Positions 1 through 8,674 of a stretch of DNA of 29,472 nucleotides are shown here, piece after piece. The notes below the pieces were generated by a model. The model worked only from the letters and a program-made list of their open reading frames with translations, did not search any database and had not been told where the DNA came from. Each line of letters starts with the position of its first letter. Position 1 is the stretch's first letter. The translations under genes and the position numbers were made by a program. Source of the DNA: Joyebacterum sp964521425 (GTDB lineage: Bacteria; Joyebacterota; Joyebacteria; Joyebacterales; Joyebacteraceae); contig CAZFRO010000029.1 in the NCBI GenBank assembly GCA_964521425.1, positions 1 to 29,472 of the forward strand, read 5' to 3'.

Positions 1-269
1 ACATGAAGAGCGTGTGACCCGCCTACCCATTTTACAGAACTGATGTTGCTTTGCCCGAGAACGGTAACAGCCCTCATGGAACACCTCCTCTGGAAGAGCC
101 TCCATCGTGCATTGGTATCTGCTCTTATTGGACACCGCAGGCGCCTGGGTGTTTCACTTGATGTTCCGGCGCCCTTGTGCGGCACATCTCGCAGAGTGGC
201 CCTTTTGCACTCCTCCCGAGGATGGTAGTATCTATGGAGCCATAACATCAAGAGCCTGGGAGGGTCAGA
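1..269. other. Leader region before pepF, no gene recognised
   Basis: This stretch has stop codons in all frames and only short open frames (43-228 and 107-331 on the plus strand) that resemble no family and lack good ribosome-binding sites. The first bases could hold the last codons of a gene lying before the window, but the reading frame cannot be decided. A weak promoter-like pair (TTGCAC at 205-210 and TAGTAT at 226-231) has only a 15-base spacer, so I do not call it. Confidence 0.4.
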
Positions 270-2084
270 ATGCAGAATGTGAGCGAGAAGCTTCCCCGCT
301 GGGACATGTCCAACATCTATACGAGCCTTGAGGCAGACGACCTTGCGACCGGAAAGAAGGAGTATGAGGGGCTTCTTGGAAAGCTGGAGTCGTTTATCGC
401 GGACAGGGGGATCAAGCGGCTCGAGACCGCGCCGGAGGACCTTGACACAGCGGCCGCAACACTCGAGGCCTTGATCAACCTCCTGAACGAGACCATGGTC
501 CTTGGAAGAAGGCTGGGAGCGTTCATCGATGGCTTCACCACGACGAACACCTACGACAAGATCGCTGCGAAGAAGGAGAGCGAACTCCGACTGCTGGGCG
601 TGAGACTCTCGAACTCGTTCGTCCTCTTCGAGGCATGGATCGGCTCGATCGCTCCAGCCCTTGATGCCCTCTGCGATCGATCACCCGTGGTCAAGGAGCA
701 CCGGCAGGCGCTCGTGGATATCGCGGAGCAGAGCAAGTACAGGATGACGCCGGAGATGGAGAACCTCGCATCCGAGCTCCTGGTCTTCTCCGGTGGGGAG
801 AGCCTCAGCATGCTTCAGGGCACGGTCACGAGCCAGCTCAAGATGCCGTTCGAGAAGGATGGGAAGACCGAGATGTTGCCGATGACGGCTATTCGCAACC
901 TCTCAAACAGCCCGGACGAGGATGTTCGTCGGCGCGCCTACGAGACAGAGCTTGAAGGCTGGGCGACCATACGAGAGCCGGTTGCTTTCGCCTTAAACGG
1001 TGTCAAAGGCACGGCTTTGACGCTCGCGAAGCGACGTGGACGAGAGAGCGTACTCGACAAGTCTCTCGATGACAATATGATCGACAAGGAGACGCTCGAT
1101 GCGCTCCTGACATCGATGAAGGCCTCCCTCCCCATCTTCAGGAAGTACTTCAAGTGCAAGGCGAAGAAGTTGGGTAAGGAGAGTCTGCCCTGGTGGGATC
1201 TCTTCGCTCCTGTCGGGTCGGTTGAACTCTCATACACGTGGCCGGAGGTGCAAGACTACATTGTCGAGCAGTTCGGGACATTCTCGAGTGAGCTTGCCGA
1301 CTACGCGAAGAACGCCTTCGAGAAGAACTGGATTGATGCTGAGCCGCGCGACGGAAAGGTTGGCGGCGCCTTCTGCATGCGCGTTCCAGGCGTAGACGAA
1401 TCGCGTATCCTCGCCAACTTCGACGGCAGCTTCGATCAGATGAGCACACTGGCACACGAGCTGGGACACGGATTCCACAACCATTGCCAGATCGGCCTCC
1501 CTATGATGCGCCAGGGCTCACCGATGACTCTGGCTGAGACGGCATCGATCTTCTGTCAGACGATAGTCATCAATGCCGCGCTGGACGCATCTCCACCGGA
1601 GGCGCAGCTGGGCATCCTTGAGAACCAGATCATGGACGCCGCCCAGGTCATCGTGGACATCTACTCGCGCTATATCTTTGAGACGGAGGTGGTCTCGCGG
1701 AGGGCTGAATCCACTGTCTCCGCGGACGACTTCTGCGAGATCATGCTCGATGCGCAGCGCCAGGCCTACGGAGATGGGCTTGACGGACACCATCTACACG
1801 AGTACATGTGGCTCTTGAAGCCGCACTACTACAGTCACCACTACAATTACTACAACTTCCCCTACGCATTCGGCCTCCTGTTCGGGCTTGGCGTGTATGC
1901 GATCTACGTGAAGGAGGGTGAGGCGTTCCTCCCGCGCTACAAGGAGCTCCTCAGGAGCACGGGCGAGGGGAAGGCGGCCGATCTGGCGGCACGCTACGGG
2001 ATCGACATCCGCTCCCGCGGCTTCTGGGACGCCAGTATTGATGTCATGGCGAAGCAGATCGAGAGGTATTGCGAGCTAGACTAG
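270..2084 (+). CDS. pepF: Oligoendopeptidase F (M3 family zinc metallopeptidase)
   Basis: This 604-residue protein is a cytoplasmic zinc peptidase predicted to cut short oligopeptides, as known members of the M3/PepF family do. The zinc-binding motif HELGH is at residues 396-400, inside the family context TLAHELGHGFH. The probable third zinc ligand is Glu423, in the LAETAS segment about 25 residues later. The length is that of full PepF proteins (about 600 residues), with the helical N-terminal PepF domain present and no signal peptide. A GGGAGGG ribosome-binding site lies a few bases before the ATG at 270. A small lipoprotein gene follows 24 bases downstream and may be cotranscribed. The family is certain; the physiological substrates are not. 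Confidence 0.95.
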   Translation: MQNVSEKLPRWDMSNIYTSLEADDLATGKKEYEGLLGKLESFIADRGIKRLETAPEDLDTAAATLEALINLLNETMVLGRRLGAFIDGFTTTNTYDKIAAKKESELRLLGVRLSNSFVLFEAWIGSIAPALDALCDRSPVVKEHRQALVDIAEQSKYRMTPEMENLASELLVFSGGESLSMLQGTVTSQLKMPFEKDGKTEMLPMTAIRNLSNSPDEDVRRRAYETELEGWATIREPVAFALNGVKGTALTLAKRRGRESVLDKSLDDNMIDKETLDALLTSMKASLPIFRKYFKCKAKKLGKESLPWWDLFAPVGSVELSYTWPEVQDYIVEQFGTFSSELADYAKNAFEKNWIDAEPRDGKVGGAFCMRVPGVDESRILANFDGSFDQMSTLAHELGHGFHNHCQIGLPMMRQGSPMTLAETASIFCQTIVINAALDASPPEAQLGILENQIMDAAQVIVDIYSRYIFETEVVSRRAESTVSADDFCEIMLDAQRQAYGDGLDGHHLHEYMWLLKPHYYSHHYNYYNFPYAFGLLFGLGVYAIYVKEGEAFLPRYKELLRSTGEGKAADLAARYGIDIRSRGFWDASIDVMAKQIERYCELD

Positions 2085-2108
2085 CTTGCGGTCGGCACGG
2101 GGCCCATC

Positions 2109-2573
2109 ATGAATCAGTGCGATTCGCCAGGAGATGGATCGCTGCGTCGGTGGTGGCGTGGTATCGCGGCATCCGCGGCGCTGCTTCTTGTAGTCGGTTT
2201 GCTTGTGGGGTGCAGCCCCGGTGTGTGCCACATGTACCTGGGTCAGGAGCGCCCCGACTCCGAGACTGCAACGGTTGTGGCGGGAGTGCCGGGTCTCGGG
2301 ATCCTCGCGGTGGACGAGAACAAGACGCCGTCGCGTGGCGGCAATCTGGTGCCGGAGGTGAGGGTTCTTCCGGGCAAACACTCAGTCCTTGTCATGCGCG
2401 TTGTCCCTGCGACCGTTGGCCGCTCAGGCTACCGCACAAATGCCGAACTGCTGCTGGATGCCGTGGCAGGACATCGATACTCGATTCACAGCGAGAGAGG
2501 TCGTGCGGGAGTGTCCTTCTGGATAGAGGATGAAACGACCGGGCGAATAGTGACCATCTCATCTCCATTGTGA
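2109..2573 (+). CDS. Small predicted lipoprotein, function unknown
   Basis: This 154-residue protein starts with a short basic stretch (RRWWR), then a hydrophobic segment ending in the lipobox LVGC with the modified cysteine at residue 35. It should therefore be an outer- or inner-membrane lipoprotein with a soluble domain of about 120 residues. I recognise no family in the rest, which looks like a small beta-rich domain. The start has only a weak ribosome-binding site, and the gene begins 24 bases after pepF on the same strand, so it may depend on pepF transcription. A different frame over the same bases (2069-2533) is also open, but it has no family features and a very arginine/cysteine-rich composition. 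The lipoprotein frame is clearly preferred. Confidence 0.72.
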   Translation: MNQCDSPGDGSLRRWWRGIAASAALLLVVGLLVGCSPGVCHMYLGQERPDSETATVVAGVPGLGILAVDENKTPSRGGNLVPEVRVLPGKHSVLVMRVVPATVGRSGYRTNAELLLDAVAGHRYSIHSERGRAGVSFWIEDETTGRIVTISSPL

Positions 2574-2628
2574 CGCGGGAGCTTCAGGTGGCTCGGGCGG
2601 ATCGGGGTGGACCAGCATTGGGGTTCGG

Positions 2629-3378
2629 TCAGATCTGATCCTTCTCTGCTACGACGACAATCCACATGCTCTCTTCGTCGTACGGAGCGCGCGCGAAATC
2701 ACCGTAGATCGCCTTCCGGGAGAGCCCGGCGTAGTCGAGCGCATCATCTATGACAACAGGAGTGATGATGGCGACGTCTATCTCCTCCCTGTCCGTGTCG
2801 CATCGGGTCCTGCCTGGAATGTGTTCCTTGTAGAGGATATTGAAAGACGTTGTCTCGTCGCCATCGAAGTAGGTCTGCGCAACAAAGCGTATGACGATCC
2901 GCCCGCCCGGAAGCTCGCGTTCCTCCGGAGGGACGTTGACTGTACGGCGGAGGCTCCGCGGTGACATGATGTCGAAGGCGAATGTCCCACCCTCCACCAT
3001 CTGATCGGATGTCGAGCGGAATATGCCTCTCAGATCGTCGGCGCTGTCTCCCTGAATGCTCGATGAGGCCCCATACACGAAACCGAACCTGCGACCGAGA
3101 TCGAACGACAGCATGTCCGCCACGATCAGCCTGCTCCTCCCTGATATCTCAGGGTAGTAGTTTCGCCGCTTCTTCTTCGCTTCCTTGATCGTCTCAGGCG
3201 AGCGGTCGATTCCCCAGACGTCGCGGCCTTGCTTCGCTATCTCGAAGAGCAGCTCCCCCGTGCCGACGCCAAGTTCAAGTACGTCACCGGTCGTCTCCCG
3301 TGCGAGATCCAGGTAGAACTGGAGACCGGCGCCGGTGTCAAAGCAATCGCCATACTGGGGGTTCGTGCTGTAGCTCAT
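2629..3378 (-). CDS. Class I SAM-dependent methyltransferase
   Basis: This 249-residue cytoplasmic protein has the Rossmann-type methyltransferase fold. Motif I is VLELGVGTGELL, the glycine-rich SAM loop. It is followed by the acidic end of strand 2 (WGIDRS) and later by the motif II/III region (IVADMLSFDL, then FAFDIMSPRS). The substrate cannot be told from the sequence; the closest resemblance is to the broad Methyltransf_25/31 group acting on small molecules. The start is set by the ribosome-binding site: GGAGG at 3388-3392 sits nine bases before the ATG at 3378, whereas the in-frame ATG at 3387 would leave it no space. The gene is divergent from the yjbQ-like gene, with a spacer of about 100 bases. 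Confidence 0.85.
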   Translation of the reverse strand: MSYSTNPQYGDCFDTGAGLQFYLDLARETTGDVLELGVGTGELLFEIAKQGRDVWGIDRSPETIKEAKKKRRNYYPEISGRSRLIVADMLSFDLGRRFGFVYGASSSIQGDSADDLRGIFRSTSDQMVEGGTFAFDIMSPRSLRRTVNVPPEERELPGGRIVIRFVAQTYFDGDETTSFNILYKEHIPGRTRCDTDREEIDVAIITPVVIDDALDYAGLSRKAIYGDFARAPYDEESMWIVVVAEKDQI

Positions 3379-3387
3379 TCCAGTCAT

Positions 3388-3392
3388 CCTCC
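3388..3392 (-). promoter_or_regulatory. Ribosome-binding site fixing the methyltransferase start
   Basis: The minus strand reads GGAGG here, nine bases before ATG 3378. It directly abuts the alternative ATG at 3387, which makes that upstream start implausible. Confidence 0.65.
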
Positions 3393-3480
3393 GCGATGAA
3401 CGATCTTCTCAAAACGCCGTGTTCAGGATAACATGACCTGCGCAACAGGGATAGTTCACTGAGTAGAATGGGAGGAGCAG

Positions 3481-3900
3481 GTGACTGTCGCCACCGACAC
3501 CATAAGATGTCAGACAGAGGGAGACGGAGACACCATCGATCTCACGGGCGGTCTCGCACAGGCTATCACGGCTTCCGGGCTCAGGACCGGCGTTGCGACG
3601 CTCTTTGTCGCGGGATCGACGGCAGGGATAACGACAATCGAGTTTGAGTCCGGGGTCATAGAGGATCTTAAGGAGGTGCTTGATACGCTGGCCCCAAGCG
3701 ACAGGGACTGGCGGCATCACAGGAGATGGGGAGATCACAACGGCCACAGTCACATCCGCTCCGCCCTGGTGGGACCGAGTCTCTCTGTACCATTTGTGAA
3801 TGGTGAATCGGTTTTAGGAACATGGCAGCAGGTCGTTCTTCTCGACTTCGACGAACGCCCACGGTCGCGCGAGGTGGTCGTTCAGCTCATCGGAGAGTAG
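3481..3900 (+). CDS. yjbQ: YjbQ/UPF0047 family protein
   Basis: This 139-residue protein matches the YjbQ (UPF0047, secondary thiamine-phosphate synthase-like) family over its whole length. The early block STAGITTIEFE, the central histidine-rich block (WRHHRRWGDHNGHSH) and the C-terminal blocks VPFVNGE, LGTWQQVVLLDFDE and PRSREVVVQ follow the family order. Members form small beta-barrel trimers. Weak thiamine-phosphate synthase activity has been reported for the family, but the in vivo role is unsettled. The start is GTG at 3481, supported by a strong GGGAGGAG ribosome-binding site ending three bases upstream. It is a stand-alone gene with no thiamine genes nearby. Confidence 0.88.
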   Translation: MTVATDTIRCQTEGDGDTIDLTGGLAQAITASGLRTGVATLFVAGSTAGITTIEFESGVIEDLKEVLDTLAPSDRDWRHHRRWGDHNGHSHIRSALVGPSLSVPFVNGESVLGTWQQVVLLDFDERPRSREVVVQLIGE

Positions 3901-3981
3901 TATCATAGGACTATTGCGTCGTTGGGGGTGCCGGCAGTAGGATGGATTTTGAGTGGACGGCGCCTCAGGGGAGCTCTCACA

Positions 3982-4821
3982 ATGCGTGTCGTCGTTACAG
4001 GCGGAAGCGGACTCCTTGGCCGGCGGGTCGTGAGCAGGCTCGCAGGCGAGCATGATGTCGTGAACCTCGATATCCGCTCCTCGCGAGATAATGTGGGCGA
4101 GTACGTTCGCTGCGATATTCTGGACAGGTCCGGCGTAGCGCGTGCCTTGAGAGGCGCCACTGCTGTCGTCCACGCCGCCGCTCTCCCCGGCCCCTCTTTC
4201 GGAACACCACAAGAACTCCGTACTGTAAATACCGATGGAACTGCTGAGGTCGCGCGCGCAGCGCTCGAGGCCGGCGCAGAGCGTTTCATCCATATCTCAA
4301 GCGAAGCCGTTCTCGGCTTCGTGTTCGGCAATGGAGAAGAAAGGCCCAGGTATCTGCCGATCGACGAAGGTCATCCCACCTCTCCATCCGAGCCCTACGG
4401 CAACAGTAAGTTCGTTGCTGAGACGCTCCTTGAACATCAGATTGGGAGTGCGCTGCCACTCGTCATCCTTCGCCCTCCCTGGATCTGGGTGCCAAGTGAG
4501 TATGACCGCTACCGCGCACTGGTGGAAAGCCCTGATCAGTGGGTGGGGGGACTCTGGGCATATGTGCATGGAGATGATGTCGCAGAGGCGATCGCTCGGC
4601 TGCTCGCAGCCGAGCTACCCACAGGAACTCACACAGCATATGTGTGCGCACCAGACAATGGAACCATCTATCCCACAGCTGAACTGGTCGAGAAGTGGTA
4701 TCCTGATATCACGCTTCCGGGTGAGTTCCCTGAATACGGTAGCCTCATATCATCCGACACGCTCTTTGCACTCACGGGCTTCCGCCCGGCGATGCGATGG
4801 AGGGAGTTCCTCACGGCATGA
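3982..4821 (+). CDS. NAD-dependent epimerase/dehydratase (extended SDR family)
   Basis: This 279-residue cytoplasmic protein has the nucleotide-binding motif TGGSGLLG at its N-terminus (residues 6-13), a downstream acidic residue for NAD ribose binding (VVNLDIRS) and the catalytic YxxxK at Tyr139/Lys143 (PYGNSKF). A serine-containing HISSEAVLG segment precedes it. It therefore belongs to the extended short-chain dehydrogenases acting on nucleotide sugars or related metabolites; the substrate is unknown. I place the start at ATG 3982 because the Rossmann motif normally begins at the very N-terminus and AGGGGAGC lies just upstream. A TTG at 3922 would add 20 unlikely residues. The stop codon overlaps the start of the nucleoside hydrolase gene (ATGA), implying translational coupling. 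Confidence 0.85.
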   Translation: MRVVVTGGSGLLGRRVVSRLAGEHDVVNLDIRSSRDNVGEYVRCDILDRSGVARALRGATAVVHAAALPGPSFGTPQELRTVNTDGTAEVARAALEAGAERFIHISSEAVLGFVFGNGEERPRYLPIDEGHPTSPSEPYGNSKFVAETLLEHQIGSALPLVILRPPWIWVPSEYDRYRALVESPDQWVGGLWAYVHGDDVAEAIARLLAAELPTGTHTAYVCAPDNGTIYPTAELVEKWYPDITLPGEFPEYGSLISSDTLFALTGFRPAMRWREFLTA

Positions 4822-5786
4822 GAATCGTCCTCGACATGGACACGGGTGTAGATGATGCGGTCGCGATGGTGCTCGCCATGAACTCCCCGGAGTTCGAGAT
4901 CGAGGCCATAACGACCGTCGCCGGAAACGCACCTGTGGTTCAATGCACACGGAACTCACTCCTTATCACCGAACTCCTGAGACCGTGGGACCCTCCCCCT
5001 GTTGCGCACGGCGCATGTGAGCCGCTCGTGCAGTCTCTCATCATCGCTCCGGAGGTCCACGGCCACGACGGTCTGGGCGGGCTCCTGGACTCGCTTCCAA
5101 CGCCGCATCATGCCGCGGATACGAGACCTGCCGTCGAACTTATCGCAGCCATCCCGCACGACGGTCCGGACGACGTGGCGCTTGTCGCCTCGGGTCCCCT
5201 GACGAATCTGGCCGTGGCGCTCAGGACCGACCCGACTGCAATGGCGGCCTACAGGCACATTGTCATAATGGGAGGCGCCTTCGATGTGCCCGGGAACACC
5301 GGACCGGTGGCCGAGTTCAATTTCTACGTCGACCCCGACGCGGCATCGGAGGTTCTGAACTCAGGACTCGACATCACGATCATCCCCCTCGACGTTACGA
5401 TGAGCACGGCTCTCACACGAGACGCACTTGAGTCACTGGTGAGGAGCGGGGGGCAGACTGATATCCCAGCTCTGGCGAGGCCGGGACGGAACCTGGCGGC
5501 GATTCTCTATCGCGCCCTCGACTACTATATGGACTTCCAGGAGGACGAGTCGGGACTGAATGGCGGCTTTATGCACGATGCGCTCGCCGTTTCAGCCGCG
5601 CTCTTCCCTTCCATTATCACGACGAGGCCGGCATCCATTGAGGTCATAACGAGTGGGCCTGCGCGCGGACGCTCACTCGTTCATCCGGCTGTCAATGGGC
5701 GGACGGTGAACATCGCCGTCGGTCTCGACGAGAGCATGTTTCACGAGATTCTCGAGGAGAGGGTTCTTGTGCCTGTCTGGGGATGA
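4818..5786 (+). CDS. Nucleoside hydrolase (IUNH family)
   Basis: This 322-residue protein is predicted to split the N-glycosidic bond of ribonucleosides to a base and ribose. The calcium-binding signature of the family is at the N-terminus (DMDTGVDDA, residues 6-14). The middle block EFNFYVDPDAA and the C-terminal HDALAVSAA segment, which supplies the conserved His-Asp pair, are all present, so the active site looks complete. I choose ATG 4818 rather than an upstream in-frame start at 4797: it puts the DxDxxxDD motif at the normal distance from the N-terminus and forms an ATGA overlap with the epimerase stop. The pairing suggests a small salvage or sugar-catabolism unit, but which base it prefers cannot be read. 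Confidence 0.92.
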   Translation: MRIVLDMDTGVDDAVAMVLAMNSPEFEIEAITTVAGNAPVVQCTRNSLLITELLRPWDPPPVAHGACEPLVQSLIIAPEVHGHDGLGGLLDSLPTPHHAADTRPAVELIAAIPHDGPDDVALVASGPLTNLAVALRTDPTAMAAYRHIVIMGGAFDVPGNTGPVAEFNFYVDPDAASEVLNSGLDITIIPLDVTMSTALTRDALESLVRSGGQTDIPALARPGRNLAAILYRALDYYMDFQEDESGLNGGFMHDALAVSAALFPSIITTRPASIEVITSGPARGRSLVHPAVNGRTVNIAVGLDESMFHEILEERVLVPVWG

Positions 5787-5852
5787 ATCCTCCCGCCCGC
5801 TAAGTCGTCGGACCGGTTGTTGAAATCCCGTCCGTGAATGGGGAGTTACGTA

Positions 5853-6818
5853 ATGCAGAAGCGTCCTCAGAAAATCGGCCTGGTACTCGGGAGCGGCTCC
5901 GCTCGTGGCTGGGCTCACGTCGGAGTGATACGCGCTCTTGAGGAGAGAGGCATACGCGCCGACTGCGTTGCCGGGACCAGCATCGGCGCTCTGGTCGGCT
6001 CTGCCTATGCCGGGCGAAAGATGGACGTGCTGGAGGGAGAGATCCTCAAGCTGGACTGGAGGCGCGTGCTGTACTTCTTCTCCGATCCCTCGTTCCATCG
6101 ATCTGGACTCGTTGACGGGAAGAGAATCGCAGACTTCCTCCGAAGCCGGGCCTCGGGTCTGAACATGGAGTCGCTTCCGACGCCGATCCGCGTGGTCGCC
6201 ACAGATCTGAATACCGGTTGTGAGGTCTGCTTGAAAAGCGGCGACATCATCGACGCTCTCAGGGCAAGCTTCGCCATACCCGGCGTCTTCACACCGGTCG
6301 AGATAGATGGTGCGATCCTCGTCGACGGTGGTCTGGTCAATCCCCTGCCCGTCAGCGTCGCGAGGCAGATGGAGGCGGACTTCGTGATAGCCGTGGATGT
6401 CGGGCGCACATCCATGACTCCGACAACTCCTCCCCTCATGCAGACAGACGAGATGGGCAAGGACAGCAAGGATGAGGAGTCGAGTTCCTCGGTAGGGCTA
6501 CAGCTGCTCAACTCCCTGAGCGATCTCATCGGTACTATCGATGTAGCACCCCTCACACACCTCCGACAGAGATCACACAAGGTGTCTCTCCCGCACGTTT
6601 TTGAAGTGCTCGTGGCTTCGATCAACATCATGGAGATGGAGATCACCGAGATGAGACTCAGGACCGAACCCGCCGATCTCTTGATCCGTCCATCGCTCGG
6701 ACATATCGGGTTCTTCGAGTTCAACAAGGCAGAGGAAGCCATCGCCGAGGGGTATCGCGCCGCTACAGAGGCGCTCAACGGTCTAGCAGACGGTGGCGCC
6801 TTCCTCGCGCAGAGCTAG
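5853..6818 (+). CDS. Patatin-like phospholipase (RssA/NTE type)
   Basis: This 321-residue protein is a serine esterase of the patatin-like family. The oxyanion-hole glycine loop (LGSGSARGWAHVG) is at residues 12-24, the nucleophile Ser43 is in GTSIG, and Asp158 is in DGGLVNPLPV, giving the full Ser-Asp dyad. The C-terminal part, about 110 residues, is less conserved and is found in RssA-like members. No signal peptide is seen, so it is probably cytoplasmic or loosely membrane-associated and acts on phospholipid or lysophospholipid. ATG 5853 is preferred over ATG 5838 because GGGGAG at 5840-5845 would then sit at a normal distance. It is transcribed alone. Confidence 0.9.
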   Translation: MQKRPQKIGLVLGSGSARGWAHVGVIRALEERGIRADCVAGTSIGALVGSAYAGRKMDVLEGEILKLDWRRVLYFFSDPSFHRSGLVDGKRIADFLRSRASGLNMESLPTPIRVVATDLNTGCEVCLKSGDIIDALRASFAIPGVFTPVEIDGAILVDGGLVNPLPVSVARQMEADFVIAVDVGRTSMTPTTPPLMQTDEMGKDSKDEESSSSVGLQLLNSLSDLIGTIDVAPLTHLRQRSHKVSLPHVFEVLVASINIMEMEITEMRLRTEPADLLIRPSLGHIGFFEFNKAEEAIAEGYRAATEALNGLADGGAFLAQS

Positions 6819-7003
6819 CTCAAAGCGCGACACCTCGCGATAGACGGATCCCTAGATGTGGCTGGAGTAGGTTGGGTTGGGTGAGTCCTTGCAGTCTACC
6901 TGCCAGACCGAGGGCGCTCCGGACGGGCCTCTGCGTGTGCGGTACCCAACCCGCGGATATCAGCCTGAGTCACCGTCGAAGAAGCCCCTTCCTCCGAAAC
7001 AAA

Positions 7004-7031
7004 GGGGCCCCGTGCAGTCGCACGGGGCCCC
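7004..7031 (-). terminator. Rho-independent terminator of the secreted-protein unit
   Basis: There is a perfect 12-bp inverted repeat (7004-7015 with 7020-7031, stem GGGGCCCCGTGC) around a four-base loop. On the minus strand it is followed by TTTGTTT, whereas the plus side lacks a T tract. It lies about 30 bases beyond the stop codon of the FG-GAP protein and so ends the minus-strand unit. Confidence 0.85.
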
Positions 7032-7062
7032 AAAGATCCGGCTTGACACCGGCTGTTCCATA

Positions 7063-7998
7063 TCACCGGTACTTCGCTTTGATCACACCCCAGCTTGTGC
7101 GCTCGACCGGGGTTGCGCCCCCGTTCAGGAATAGGAGGTTCTCGTCCCCTATGCCGACTGCCAAGATCATGTCGGGGTCACCGTCCGCGTCAATGTCCAA
7201 GAGATCTATACCCCAGGCTCCATAGATGGTCCGAACAGATATCCCCTGCAGCATGTCCGGATTCTCAACGAACTCAAACTCTTGGGCCGTCCCCACGTTC
7301 TCAAAACACTCCGGCCATGTATCGTACGAGACACGTACAAGGTCCAGGTCTCCGTCGGAGTCGAGGTCGCCTAGGCCCATTGTCGGGTATGAGCCTGTGG
7401 CCATTGCAATACCGTCCACCCACGCAACAAACTCGTAGGAGGGTGAGGTCGCTGTGCCCACATTCCGGGCGTAGCGTATCCTTCCGGTCCAGCTGCCCAA
7501 CATGCGGTCCAGATCTCCATCACCATCCATGTCAGCAAGCCGCGGACTACCGTGGGCGCCGCCGAACGGCACGCCATCGAAGACCCACAGATCTTCCACC
7601 CACACAGGGTTCTGCGGCGTCCCCCTGTTCCAGTAGAAGCGGACGAAGTCGTCGTACCAACAGGTGATTACGAGATCGAGGTCGCCGTCAGCGTCAAGGT
7701 CCCCCAGTCCACCGTTTCGCTGAATGCAAGATGGCACATCCTCGTATGGTGAGGGACCAAGTTGCCAAGCAGGCTCCGTGGGTGTGCCCACATTCCAGAA
7801 TTGGTTGATGGGAACTGCATCGAACAGCGAGACATCGATATCACCGTCTCCGTCAAGATCGCCAGCTGCCATCCTGCAGCTGTATCCCTGTGGAGCCAAC
7901 TCGTGCGCCGGCGTCCAGTAGATCGTGGCAGCTGAGGTGGCACACGCAACCATCAGGATCAGACCGGCCACCACCAACACATTCACTATCGCCTTCAT
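7063..7998 (-). CDS. Secreted FG-GAP/VCBS repeat protein
   Basis: This 311-residue protein has an N-terminal export signal (MKAIVNVLVVAGLILMVACATSA). Cleavage is probably by signal peptidase I after ATSA; MVAC is a poor lipobox, so a lipoprotein is a less likely alternative. The mature part carries five calcium-binding loops of the DxDxDGDxD type (for example DGDGDIDV, DADGDLDL, DSDGDLDL, DADGDPDM) spaced as in an FG-GAP/VCBS beta-propeller. These usually serve adhesion or surface display. No C-terminal sorting domain is present, unlike the protease upstream. The start at 7998 is set by GGAAGGGG a few bases upstream; a GTG at 8013 is the alternative. It is the last gene of a three-gene minus-strand unit, 63 bases after the DNRLRE-like gene. 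Confidence 0.83.
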   Translation of the reverse strand: MKAIVNVLVVAGLILMVACATSAATIYWTPAHELAPQGYSCRMAAGDLDGDGDIDVSLFDAVPINQFWNVGTPTEPAWQLGPSPYEDVPSCIQRNGGLGDLDADGDLDLVITCWYDDFVRFYWNRGTPQNPVWVEDLWVFDGVPFGGAHGSPRLADMDGDGDLDRMLGSWTGRIRYARNVGTATSPSYEFVAWVDGIAMATGSYPTMGLGDLDSDGDLDLVRVSYDTWPECFENVGTAQEFEFVENPDMLQGISVRTIYGAWGIDLLDIDADGDPDMILAVGIGDENLLFLNGGATPVERTSWGVIKAKYR

Positions 7999-8061
7999 AT
8001 CATCCCCTTCCACTCTGAAGGGTCGGGACAGAGGCGCCCCATTCTCGGCGCGACGCCGGCC

Positions 8062-8664
8062 TTACCGATCGCCATCATCATGCTCTACATCCATCGCCCT
8101 CGGCGTGTACCAGACAGTCAATGCAGCAACGCCGGCCCGCAGGCCACCGGCAAACTCCGGCAACATGCTGCCTTCCTCGCCAGCCGATGGAGCCAGCACG
8201 AACCCGCGGTTGGCTGCCGCGTCATCCGCCCAGATCGCCACCATCTCGGTCACATCCAGGCGAACGAGCGACGAGTCTCCGGATGCCACGCCCCACATCG
8301 CGTGAAGACCGCGGTCGAAGGGCTCTGCACCACTGCCATCGAACCCTGTCCAGTCGACGAGGCCCGCCTCCCAGTCCTCGGTCACGAAAAACGCGTTCAG
8401 GGTCAGACCACCCACCTCGGCATCACACTCAACCGTCGCACTGAACTCAACAACGGCAAGCTCGATCTCCGCTTCCTCGAGATACTCCGGCAGGTCGAAC
8501 TTCGCCAGGAACCCCATGGGAGTCTCGGTACCGGCATCCATCACAGAGCCAGTGGCGCTTGACTCAAGCTCGACCCTGGCGGCGAGACTGGCACCCGTTG
8601 CGCCTACGAGCAGCACCAGGGCCATCATGGGGATTACGTAGCACCGACCGTACCATCCGTTCAT
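8062..8664 (-). CDS. Secreted DNRLRE-like domain protein
   Basis: This 200-residue protein has a signal peptide (hydrophobic core MMALVLLVGATGASLAA) and one beta-rich domain. The end of that domain, VRLDVTEMVAIWADD followed by NRGFVL, matches the DNRLRE pattern of a valine/threonine-rich strand, Trp and a Gly-Phe turn. DNRLRE domains occur in extracellular carbohydrate- or cell-surface-associated proteins of uncertain function. No catalytic motif or anchor is visible and the tail is acidic (EHDDGDR). AGGAGG sits six bases before the ATG and only ten bases separate it from the stop of the protease gene, so the two are cotranscribed. The domain name is a pattern judgement and less certain than secretion. 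Confidence 0.62.
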   Translation of the reverse strand: MNGWYGRCYVIPMMALVLLVGATGASLAARVELESSATGSVMDAGTETPMGFLAKFDLPEYLEEAEIELAVVEFSATVECDAEVGGLTLNAFFVTEDWEAGLVDWTGFDGSGAEPFDRGLHAMWGVASGDSSLVRLDVTEMVAIWADDAAANRGFVLAPSAGEEGSMLPEFAGGLRAGVAALTVWYTPRAMDVEHDDGDR

Positions 8665-8674
8665 CGGGCGCCTC

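Noticed and set aside
43..331. Two short plus-strand frames (43-228 and 107-331)
   Set aside because: They have no ribosome-binding site or family features, and the second runs into pepF in another frame.
2069..2533. Open frame of 154 codons on the plus strand overlapping the lipoprotein
   Set aside because: It overlaps the end of pepF and is rich in Arg and Cys without motifs; the alternative frame has a clear lipobox.
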